NCBI GenBank assembly: GCA_041874725.1 | Contig: CP097466.1 | Location: forward strand, 868,001-932,000 | Source: Duganella sp. BuS-21 | GTDB taxonomy: Bacteria; Pseudomonadota; Gammaproteobacteria; Burkholderiales; Burkholderiaceae_D | Reading direction: 5' to 3' | Length of the DNA: 64,000 nucleotides | Shown here: one piece after another, positions 44,939 through 52,826 of the stretch | Layout of the letters: the number at the start of each line of letters is the position of its first letter | Position numbering within the stretch: the first letter of the stretch is position 1 | Translations under genes and position numbers: made by a program | The notes under the pieces: generated by a model | Seen by the model: only the letters and a program-made list of their open reading frames with translations | Database searches by the model: none | Told to the model about the DNA's origin: nothing

Positions 44939-47296
44939 CTAGAACAGCTCGTTCTTCACGGCGTCCTTGGCCTTTTCCTCGGCCGGGGTGCCGTGACCCG
45001 GCGCGTCGAGGTTGTTGATCCCGGCGCCCGGCGGATTTTCCGCGTAGTAGTATTCATCCCCCACCAGCATCACGCCGTCCGGCACCGCCCGTTCCTCGAT
45101 CGGGATGTTCTTCAACGCCTTCTGCATGTAGCCGATCCAGATCGGCAACGCCAGGCCGCCGCCGGTTTCGCGGTTGCCCAGGTTTTTCGGCTGGTCGTAG
45201 CCGATCCAGGCGATGCCCACCAGCTTGGCCTGGTAGCCGGCGAACCAGGCGTCGATCGAATCGTTGGTGGTGCCGGTCTTGCCGGCGATGTCGCGCCGGC
45301 CCAGCACATTGGCCTTGGCCGCGGTGCCGAAGCGCACCACATCCTTCATCATGCTGTCCATCAGGAAGGCGTTGCGCTCGTCGATCACGCGGTTCTTCTC
45401 GTCGCCCGCCACGTCCGGGTGCGCCTGCGACAGGATCTTGCCGTCGGCGTCGGTCACCTTGGAGATCAGGTAGGGCGTGACCTTGTAGCCGCCGTTGGCG
45501 AATACTGCGTAGGCGCCGGCCATCTGCAACGGCGTCACGTTGCCGGCGCCCAGCGCCAGGGTCAGGTAGGGCGGGTTCTTGTCGGCGTCGAAGCCGAAGC
45601 GGGTCGCGTATTCCTGGCCGTACTTGGCGCCGATGCGGTGCAGGATGCGGATCGAGATCATGTTCTTGGACTTGGTCAGGCCCTTGCGCATGGTCATCGG
45701 GCCTTCGTACTTGCCGTCGTAGTTCTTCGGTTCCCACGCCTGGCCGCCGGTCTGGCCGGCGTCGAACGAGATCGGCGCGTCGTTGATGACGGTGGCCGGC
45801 GACAGCCCGCGCTCCAGCGAAGCCGAATAAATGAAGGGCTTGAACGACGAGCCCGGCTGACGCCAGGCCTGGGTCACGTGGTTGAACTTATTGCGGTTGT
45901 AGTCGAAGCCGCCCACCATGGCCTTGATGGCGCCGTCGGTGGTGCTGGCCGCAACGAAGGCCGATTCGATTTCCGGCATCTGCGCCACCAGCCAGTCCTT
46001 ACCCTCCTGCATGACGCGGATCACGGCGCCACGGCGGATGCGCTTGTTCGGCGGGTTCTTGTCGCCCAGCCACGAGCGGCCCATCTCCAGGCCGCTGCCG
46101 CTGATCTTGATTTCCTCGCCCGAGGCGGTAACGGCGGTGATCAGCTGCGGCGTGGCGGCCAGCACCACGGCGGCGATGATGTCGTCGTTGTCCGGATGTT
46201 CGGCCAGCACGGTCTCGATGGCTTCGTCGGCTTCCTCTTTCTTGCCCGGGATGTCGATATAGGCTTCCGGCCCGCGATAGGCGTGGCGGCGCTCGTAGTC
46301 CATCACGCCCTTGCGCAGCGCCAGGTAGGCGGCGTCCTGGTCGGCCTTGGTGATGGTGGTGAACACGTTCAGACCGCGGGTGTAGGTGTCTTCCTTGAAC
46401 TGCTCGTACACCAGCTGGCGGGCCAGCTCGGCCACGTATTCGGCGTGCACGCCGAACTCGCTGCTGTCGGTCTTGACCTTGAGTTCTTCGGCCTTGGCGG
46501 TGTCGAACTGCTTGTCGCTGATGTAGCCGAGCTGGTGCATGCGCTGCAGGATGTACTGCTGGCGCGTGCGTGCGCGCTTCGGATTGACCACTGGGTTGTA
46601 GGCCGACGGCGCTTTCGGCAGGCCGGCCAGCATGGCCGCCTCGGCCACGCTAATGTCGCGCAGGTTTTTGCCGAAATAGATTTGGGCGGCCGACGAAAAA
46701 CCGTAGGCGCGCTGGCCCAGGTAGATCTGGTTCATATAGACCTCGAGAATCTGGTCCTTGCTCAGGTTCTTTTCGATCTTCCAGGCCAGCAGCATTTCGT
46801 AGACCTTGCGCTTGATGGTCTGCTCGCTCGACAGGAAGAAGTTGCGCGCCACCTGCTGGGTGATGGTCGAAGCGCCCTGGCGGCCGCCGCCGCCGACGGC
46901 GTTGTGCACGGCCGCGCGCAGGATGCCGGTGTAGTCGACGCCGCCGTGCTCGTAGAAGCGGTCGTCCTCGATCGCCAGCACGGCTTTCTTCATGACGTCG
47001 GGGATGTCCTTGATGCGCGCCAGGTTGCGGCGCTCTTCGCCGAACTCGCCGATCAGCACGTTATCGGCCGAGAAAATCCGCAGCGGCATCTTGGGTCGGT
47101 AGTCGGTCAGCGTGTCGAGCTCGGGCAGGTTGGGGTAGGCCATCGCCAGGCCGAACACCACCAGCAGCACGCCGGTCAGCCCCAGTCCGGCCACCGACAG
47201 GCCGGCCATCAGCAGCAGGCGCCGGCCCTTGCCCGGTTTTTTGTCCGTTTTTTCCGACGGTTTCGAAGGTGGAGGTGTCGAATTGGAAGCAGCCAT
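44939..47296 (-). CDS. mrcA: Penicillin-binding protein 1A
   Basis: A 785-aa class A PBP, both glycosyltransferase and transpeptidase. It has a Lys-rich cytoplasmic tail, a TM helix (about 28-52), a GT51 domain with catalytic E110 (AIEDDRFYEHGGVDYTGI), an OB-like insert, and a transpeptidase domain with active S483 (SSFK), an SKN motif, and KTGTT near residue 680. It is divergent from pilMNOPQ, the usual ponA-pil arrangement of beta- and gammaproteobacteria. Confidence 0.95.
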   Translation of the reverse strand: MAASNSTPPPSKPSEKTDKKPGKGRRLLLMAGLSVAGLGLTGVLLVVFGLAMAYPNLPELDTLTDYRPKMPLRIFSADNVLIGEFGEERRNLARIKDIPDVMKKAVLAIEDDRFYEHGGVDYTGILRAAVHNAVGGGGRQGASTITQQVARNFFLSSEQTIKRKVYEMLLAWKIEKNLSKDQILEVYMNQIYLGQRAYGFSSAAQIYFGKNLRDISVAEAAMLAGLPKAPSAYNPVVNPKRARTRQQYILQRMHQLGYISDKQFDTAKAEELKVKTDSSEFGVHAEYVAELARQLVYEQFKEDTYTRGLNVFTTITKADQDAAYLALRKGVMDYERRHAYRGPEAYIDIPGKKEEADEAIETVLAEHPDNDDIIAAVVLAATPQLITAVTASGEEIKISGSGLEMGRSWLGDKNPPNKRIRRGAVIRVMQEGKDWLVAQMPEIESAFVAASTTDGAIKAMVGGFDYNRNKFNHVTQAWRQPGSSFKPFIYSASLERGLSPATVINDAPISFDAGQTGGQAWEPKNYDGKYEGPMTMRKGLTKSKNMISIRILHRIGAKYGQEYATRFGFDADKNPPYLTLALGAGNVTPLQMAGAYAVFANGGYKVTPYLISKVTDADGKILSQAHPDVAGDEKNRVIDERNAFLMDSMMKDVVRFGTAAKANVLGRRDIAGKTGTTNDSIDAWFAGYQAKLVGIAWIGYDQPKNLGNRETGGGLALPIWIGYMQKALKNIPIEERAVPDGVMLVGDEYYYAENPPGAGINNLDAPGHGTPAEEKAKDAVKNELF

Positions 47297-47625
47297 GCAG
47301 TGCGATCTTTCTGTTGAATGTGCGGACCATTATAAGCCAGTGGCCCGGCGTTCCCTATGGCAGGAATATTTCCGCATGACCAACAAAACAACTCAGTTGT
47401 TTTGTTGGTCACGCAGGGAAAAATAAGTGTGGCGAAACCCTCACACCGCGTCAATTGTGCACAGTAGAAATATCTTTACACTTAAATAGACCCGTTTTAA
47501 TGTACAGGCTGATATAAGTAATCTAAACGCTGGTTTTATAACGAGTTTCTTTTTATGCAAACAGTTCGACAGTGTGTTCGGATCAGCTGCAAGACAGGCG
47601 CCAGCCATGGCGCCGGAGGACTCGT
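47297..47625. other. Intergenic region of mrcA and pilM
   Basis: This 329-bp stretch between divergent genes is AT-rich in its right half (47455-47560) and holds the 15-bp palindrome at 47377-47411. TTTACA (47475-47480) and TATAAG (47513-47518) look like parts of promoters, but no pair has good spacing. There is no clear ORF or sigma-54 site. Confidence 0.6.
47377..47411. promoter_or_regulatory. Perfect 15-bp palindrome between mrcA and pilM
   Basis: TGACCAACAAAACAA (47377-47391) and its exact complement TTGTTTTGTTGGTCA (47397-47411) are separated by CTCAG. No T run follows on either strand. It may be a regulator operator or an mRNA-end structure of the mrcA leader. Confidence 0.55.
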
Positions 47626-48702
47626 ATGATCGATTTGAAGGCCCTGCTGGGCCAGGGCAGCCCGCCGTTGGTGGGTATCGACATCAGCACTTCCAGCGTG
47701 CGCCTGGTGGAACTGGCGCAGGGCGCCAAGGGCGAGATCCGGCTGGAGCGCTACGCCGCCGAACCGCTGCCGCGCAATGCCGTCACCGACGGCAATATCG
47801 AAAACATGGACCAGGTGGTGGAAGCGGTGCGCCGGGTCTGGAAGAAAAGCGGCACCCGCGCCAGGCACGCCGCGCTGGGCATGCCGCCGGCCTCCGTCAT
47901 CACCAAGAAAATCATCCTGCCCGCCGGCCTGCCGGAAGACCAGCTGGAAGTGCAGGTCGAATCCGAGGCCAGCCAGTACATCCCGTTCGCGCTCGATGAA
48001 GTGAGCCTGGACTTCGACGTCATCGGCCCGGCCGCCAACTCGGCCGAGGACATCGAAGTCATGCTGGCCGCCTCGCGCCGCGAAAAAGTCGAGGACCGGG
48101 TGGCCATCGCCGAAGCGTCCGGTCTCAAGGCCACCGTGATGGACATCGAATCCTACGCCGCCCGCGCCGCGCTGGACCGCGTCACCGCGCAGCTGCCGGA
48201 AGCCGGCGCCGGCCAGGTGATCGCGCTGTTCCAGATCGGCGCGCAAGTGACCCATATTTCCGTGATGCTGGACGGCGTCACCGTCTACGAACGCGAGCAG
48301 CCTTTCGGCGGCAACACGCTGACCCAGGACATTGTGCGCAGCTACGGCCTGTCCTTCGACGAAGCCGAGGCGCGCAAGAAAACCGGCGACCTGCCGGAAA
48401 ACTTCCAGGCCGAACTGTTGATGCCGTTCCTCGAAAGCGCGGCGCTGGAAGTCACGCGCGCGATCCAGTTTTTCTACACTTCCACGCCCTACACGCGGGT
48501 CGACCAGCTGTTCCTGGCCGGCGGCTGCGCCCTGATCCCCGGCCTGCTGGAACTGGTGGCCAGCCGCACGCGCATTTCCAGCGCCGTGATCTCGCCGTTC
48601 AAGGGCATGCAGATCGGCGCCGCCGTGCGCGAAGCGCAGCTGCGGCTCGACGCACCGGCCTACCTGGTCGCCTGCGGCCTGGCCTTGCGGAGGTTCGACT
48701 GA
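47626..48702 (+). CDS. pilM: Type IV pilus assembly ATPase-like protein PilM
   Basis: A 358-aa actin-like cytoplasmic protein that binds the PilN N-terminus and forms the inner ring of the pilus machine. It starts with ATG at 47626 after GGAGGA. Actin-fold motifs are GIDISTSSVRLVEL and the late FLAGGCALIPGL. Its last base overlaps the pilN ATG. Confidence 0.95.
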   Translation: MIDLKALLGQGSPPLVGIDISTSSVRLVELAQGAKGEIRLERYAAEPLPRNAVTDGNIENMDQVVEAVRRVWKKSGTRARHAALGMPPASVITKKIILPAGLPEDQLEVQVESEASQYIPFALDEVSLDFDVIGPAANSAEDIEVMLAASRREKVEDRVAIAEASGLKATVMDIESYAARAALDRVTAQLPEAGAGQVIALFQIGAQVTHISVMLDGVTVYEREQPFGGNTLTQDIVRSYGLSFDEAEARKKTGDLPENFQAELLMPFLESAALEVTRAIQFFYTSTPYTRVDQLFLAGGCALIPGLLELVASRTRISSAVISPFKGMQIGAAVREAQLRLDAPAYLVACGLALRRFD

Positions 48703-49352
48703 TGATACGGATTAACCTGCTGCCGCACCGCGAGGCCAGGCGCAAGCAAAAGAAGCAAGCCTTCTTCGCCATGCTGGCGCTGGGCGGCGTGGTGGGCATC
48801 GGCATCGTGCTGCTGGTGGGCGGCTACAACGCGCGCGCCATCTCGATTCAGGAAGAGCGCAACCAGGTGCTGAAAACTTCCATCGTCGGCCTCGATAAAA
48901 AGATCGCCGAGATCGCCACGCTGAAGCAGGAAATCGAAGCGTTGAAAGCGCGCCAGCAGGCGGTCGAGGATTTGCAGGGCGACCGCAACCAGCCGGTGTA
49001 CCTGCTCGACGAACTGGTACTGCAAACGCCGCCGGGCGTGTACCTGAAAGCCTTCAAGCAGGACGGCCAGAAAGTGGCCGTCAACGGTTATGCGCAGTCG
49101 CAGGAGCGGGTCTCCGAGTTCCTGCGCAACCTGGCCGGCGTGTCGCCGTGGCTGGAGCGGCCCGACCTGGTGGAGGTCAAGTCGACCGGGCTGGGACAGG
49201 GCAAGACCGTGCGCAAGGTGGTGGAGTTCAACCTCAACGTCTTCATCAAGCGTCCGCGCGACAAGGACAAACCGGAACAGGGCGCCAAAGGCAAATTGCC
49301 CGCCGCGCCCGGTTCCACACCAGCCGGCGGCCTGTTGCCGGCCAGCGCCTAG
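48702..49352 (+). CDS. pilN: Type IV pilus alignment protein PilN
   Basis: A 216-aa bitopic protein. The N-terminal peptide IRINLLPHREARR is the PilM-binding INLLP motif. It is followed by a TM helix (AFFAMLALGGVVGIGIVLLVGGY) and a coiled-coil plus ferredoxin-like periplasmic domain. It pairs with PilO. Confidence 0.95.
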   Translation: MIRINLLPHREARRKQKKQAFFAMLALGGVVGIGIVLLVGGYNARAISIQEERNQVLKTSIVGLDKKIAEIATLKQEIEALKARQQAVEDLQGDRNQPVYLLDELVLQTPPGVYLKAFKQDGQKVAVNGYAQSQERVSEFLRNLAGVSPWLERPDLVEVKSTGLGQGKTVRKVVEFNLNVFIKRPRDKDKPEQGAKGKLPAAPGSTPAGGLLPASA

Positions 49353-49364
49353 GAGCCCCCTGCA

Positions 49365-50045
49365 ATGGCCAAGGCGAATCCCAATCTGAATCTCAAACTG
49401 CTGTTCGCGCAGTTCGCCGACCAGTTCCGCGACCTCAACGGCCGCCATCCGGGGCAGTGGCCGCTGGCGCCGCGCGTGCTGTGCGCGCTGGGCGTCACGG
49501 CGGCGGTGTGCGCGGTCGGCTATTTCGCTTACTGGAGCTCGCAGTTCGAGGAACAGGAAGCCGGCGCCCAGGTCGAGCTCAAGCTGCGCGACGAGTACAA
49601 GTTCAAGACCGCGCAGGCGATCAACCTCGATGCGCTGCGCGCGCAAAAGGCACAGGTCGACCAATATGTGGACCGCCTGCAGAAGCAGTTGCCGAGCAAA
49701 GCCGAGATGGCCGCGCTGCTGACCGACATCAACCAGGCCGGCGCCGGGCGCGGCCTGCAGTTCGAGCTGTTCAAGCCGCAGCAGGTGGTGGTCAAGGATT
49801 ACTACGCCGAGCTGCCGATCGACATCAAGATCAGCGGCAGCTATCACGACATCGGCGCTTTCACCGGCGACATCGCCAACCTGCCGCGCATCGTCACGCT
49901 CAACAACCTGCAGCTGAGCACCAGCAAGGAAGGCGGGCTGACGCTGGAGGCGGTGGCCAAGACCTTCCGCTACCTCGATCCGGACGAAGTGGCGGCGCAG
50001 CGCAAGGCCGCCGCCGACAAGAAGAAGGCGGCGAAAAAATCATGA
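49365..50045 (+). CDS. pilO: Type IV pilus alignment protein PilO
   Basis: A 226-aa bitopic protein with a TM helix (LAPRVLCALGVTAAVCAVGYFAYW), a coiled coil (about 70-115) and a periplasmic domain. It heterodimerises with PilN and links the platform to PilP. It ends in a Lys/Ala-rich tail. The stop overlaps pilP by 4 bp. Confidence 0.95.
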   Translation: MAKANPNLNLKLLFAQFADQFRDLNGRHPGQWPLAPRVLCALGVTAAVCAVGYFAYWSSQFEEQEAGAQVELKLRDEYKFKTAQAINLDALRAQKAQVDQYVDRLQKQLPSKAEMAALLTDINQAGAGRGLQFELFKPQQVVVKDYYAELPIDIKISGSYHDIGAFTGDIANLPRIVTLNNLQLSTSKEGGLTLEAVAKTFRYLDPDEVAAQRKAAADKKKAAKKS

Positions 50046-50590
50046 AGATGCTGACCGATAGCTTGTTGCCGCTGTTGTTGATGCTGTTGCTGGCCGGTTG
50101 CGGCGACAGCGACGTGCAGGAAGTGCGCACCTGGATGAAGGAGGTCGACGCCCAGACCAAGGTGCAGGTGCCGCCGCTGGCCGCGCCCAAGACTTTCATT
50201 CCCTTTGCCTACGCCCACAAGGACGAGCAGGATCCGTTCAATCCCAACAAGCTGCTGGCCGAGCTGGCCAAGCTGGCCGCCGCCGGCGGCGTCAGCGGCC
50301 TCCGTCCCGACACCGAGCGCCGCAAGGAATTGCTGGAAACCTATCCGCTCGACACCATCCAGATGGTCGGCACCATCGAGAAGAAAGGCGTGATCTACGC
50401 CGTGCTGCAAGTCGACCGTGCCGTGCATCAGGTGGTGGTGGGCCAGCACCTGGGCCAGAATTTCGGTCGCATCACCCGCATCGACGACACCACCGTCAGC
50501 CTCAAGGAAATCGTCCAGGATGCCACCGGCGACTGGGTCGAGCGCCTGTCCAGGTTGGAACTGCAGGAAAGCAAGGAGACCACCAAATGA
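50042..50590 (+). CDS. pilP: Type IV pilus lipoprotein PilP
   Basis: A 182-aa inner-membrane lipoprotein with lipobox LLLAGC (Cys at residue 20), a disordered linker, and a C-terminal beta domain (LLETYPLDTIQMVGTIEKKG...) that binds the PilQ periplasmic region. The start is the ATGA overlap with pilO, and its own stop overlaps the pilQ start in the same way. Confidence 0.95.
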   Translation: MKMLTDSLLPLLLMLLLAGCGDSDVQEVRTWMKEVDAQTKVQVPPLAAPKTFIPFAYAHKDEQDPFNPNKLLAELAKLAAAGGVSGLRPDTERRKELLETYPLDTIQMVGTIEKKGVIYAVLQVDRAVHQVVVGQHLGQNFGRITRIDDTTVSLKEIVQDATGDWVERLSRLELQESKETTK

Positions 50591-52770
50591 ACGCTCAACA
50601 CACGGCCCGGCACGCCCTGGCCGCCGCCACTTGGGCGCTGGCCTTGCAATTCGCCTGCGTGGCCCAGGCGCAGACTGTCGAAACGCCGGCTGCCGCCACG
50701 GCGGTCAACGCCATCGAATCGATCAGCGCCAACCAGCAGGGCGCCAACCTGATCGTCAAGATCGGCCTGAGGAACGCACCCGACAAGCTGCCGATCAATT
50801 TCGCCATCACCAACCCGCCGCGCATCGCCCTCGATTTCGGCGCCACCGTCAACGCCACCGGCAAGACCGTGCTGGAACTGAACCAGGGTGAGCTGCGCGG
50901 CGTCAACGTGGTGCAAGCCGGTGAACGTTCGCGCCTGGTGTTCAACCTCAAGCGCACGCTCAACTACGCCACCGCCATCGACGGCAAGTCCGTGATCCTG
51001 ACCATCGACGGTTCCGGCGGACTGGCCACGGCGGTCGACGCCAGCGGCTTGCCTGCCGCCAAGACGCCCGCACCAGCGGCGCCGGCCGCGCGCCAGATGT
51101 TGCGCGACCTCGATTTCCGGCGCGGCGCCAACGGCGAAGGCCGCGTGGTGGTGAACCTGCCGAACAACCAGGTGGCGGTCGACGTGCGGCAGACGCCGAC
51201 CGGTGTGATGGTCGACTTTCTCAAGACCGGGGTGCCGGAAAACCTGCGCCGCCGGCTCGACGTCGGCGACTTCGGCACGCCGGTGGCGCTGGTCACCACC
51301 GTGCCGCAAGGTGAGAACACGCGCCTGGTGATCGAGGCGCGCGGCCTGTGGGAACAGACCGTGTACCAGAGCGATACCCAGCTGGTGATCGACGTCAAGC
51401 CGATCAAGGAAGACCCGAACAAACTGACCCAGGGTTCGCAAGGCTATCGCGGCGAGAAGCTATCCTTCAATTTCCAGAACGTGGAAGTGCGGGCGGCGCT
51501 GCAGGCCATTGCCGATATCTCGGGCCTGAACATCATCACCAGCGACAGCGTCAGCGGCAACCTGACCCTGCGCCTGAAGGAAGTGCCGTGGGACCAGGCG
51601 CTGGACGTGATCCTGCAGGCCAAGGGCCTGGACATGCGCAAGAACGGCTCGGTGATCTGGATCGCGCCCAAAGAGGAATTGCTGACCAAGGAAAAACTCG
51701 AACTGGAACAGCGCGCGCAGATCGCCGACCTGGAACCGCTGAAGTCGGAAATCTTCCAGCTCAACTACCAGAAGGCGGAAGCCTTCAAGACCGTGTTCGG
51801 GCTGGAGGGCAGCGATACCAAGAACCGCATCCTGTCCAAGCGCGGCAGCGCCATCATCGAGCCGCGCACCAACCAGCTGTTCGTCACCGACGTGGCGTCC
51901 AAGCTGGAGGACGTGCGCAAGCTCATCTCCAAAACCGACGTCGCCACCAAGCAAGTGCTGATCGAGGCCCGCATCGTCGAGGCCAGCGACACCTTCACCC
52001 GCAACCTCGGCGCCAAGCTCGGTTTCACCGACCTGCGCACCATCCGCGGCGGCGACGCCGGCTACCAGCTCGGCAACGGCAACACCCGTCTCGGCATCGC
52101 CGGCAACATGACCGGCATCGGCGAGGTGACCGGCCAGGTCAAGCTGACCGACTCCACCTACAACAACACCCAGTTCGTCAACCTGCCGGCCTCCAGCATC
52201 AACGGCGCCCAGGCCGGCAACCTGGCGATCAGCCTGTTCTCGTCGGCCGCCAACCGCTTCCTCAACCTGGAGCTGTCGGCGCTGGAGGAAGACGGCACCG
52301 GCAAGATCATCTCCAGCCCGCGCGTGATCACCGCCGACAAGTCGATGGCGCTGATCGAGCAGGGTATCGAACTGCCGTACCAGGTGGCCACCAGCAGCGG
52401 CGCCACCTCGATCATGTTCCGCAAGGCCAACCTGCGGCTGGAAGTAACGCCGCAGATCACGCCGGACGGCAACGTCGTCATCGACGTCGACGTCAACAAG
52501 GACAGCGTGGGACAGGAGACCCGCTCGGGCTTCGCCATCGACACCAAGCACGTCAAGACGCAGGTGATGGTCGACAACGGCGGCACGGTGGTCCTGGGCG
52601 GCATCTACCAGCAGACCGAGCGCAGCACCACCGACAAGGTGCCGCTGCTGGGCGACATCCCCATCCTCGGCTACCTGTTCCGCAGCAATACCCGCACCAA
52701 CGACAAGACCGAGCTGCTGGTCTTCATCACGCCGAAGATCGTGGCCGAGCGCCTGTCGACGACGCGCTGA
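50587..52770 (+). CDS. pilQ: Type IV pilus secretin PilQ
   Basis: A 727-aa outer-membrane secretin through which the pilus emerges. It has a signal peptide (ending VAQAQT), two AMIN domains (about 40-130 and 165-260) for peptidoglycan binding, an STN/N0 domain (LSFNFQNVEVRAALQAIADISGLN), an N1 domain, and the secretin domain with the conserved VPLLGDIPILGYLFRS end. Its TGA stop overlaps an in-frame ATG of the next gene (TGATG). Confidence 0.96.
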   Translation: MNAQHTARHALAAATWALALQFACVAQAQTVETPAAATAVNAIESISANQQGANLIVKIGLRNAPDKLPINFAITNPPRIALDFGATVNATGKTVLELNQGELRGVNVVQAGERSRLVFNLKRTLNYATAIDGKSVILTIDGSGGLATAVDASGLPAAKTPAPAAPAARQMLRDLDFRRGANGEGRVVVNLPNNQVAVDVRQTPTGVMVDFLKTGVPENLRRRLDVGDFGTPVALVTTVPQGENTRLVIEARGLWEQTVYQSDTQLVIDVKPIKEDPNKLTQGSQGYRGEKLSFNFQNVEVRAALQAIADISGLNIITSDSVSGNLTLRLKEVPWDQALDVILQAKGLDMRKNGSVIWIAPKEELLTKEKLELEQRAQIADLEPLKSEIFQLNYQKAEAFKTVFGLEGSDTKNRILSKRGSAIIEPRTNQLFVTDVASKLEDVRKLISKTDVATKQVLIEARIVEASDTFTRNLGAKLGFTDLRTIRGGDAGYQLGNGNTRLGIAGNMTGIGEVTGQVKLTDSTYNNTQFVNLPASSINGAQAGNLAISLFSSAANRFLNLELSALEEDGTGKIISSPRVITADKSMALIEQGIELPYQVATSSGATSIMFRKANLRLEVTPQITPDGNVVIDVDVNKDSVGQETRSGFAIDTKHVKTQVMVDNGGTVVLGGIYQQTERSTTDKVPLLGDIPILGYLFRSNTRTNDKTELLVFITPKIVAERLSTTR

Positions 52771-52772
52771 TG

Positions 52773-52800
52773 CAACAGACTTTGATTCAACAGACTTTGA
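52773..52800 (+). repeat. Short 15-bp tandem duplication
   Basis: CAACAGACTTTGA occurs at 52773-52785 and again at 52788-52800, a period of 15 bp. If translation starts at the ATG at 52770, it encodes QQTLI-QQTLN in frame before the lipoprotein signal. Confidence 0.6.
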
Positions 52801-52826
52801 ACCACCTAGACTGGGATGGACGTTTC

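Noticed and set aside
51348..52826. An N-terminal extension of the Ig-like lipoprotein reading back through pilQ
   Set aside because: It is an out-of-frame reading of pilQ; the signal peptide and lipobox fix the start near 52827.
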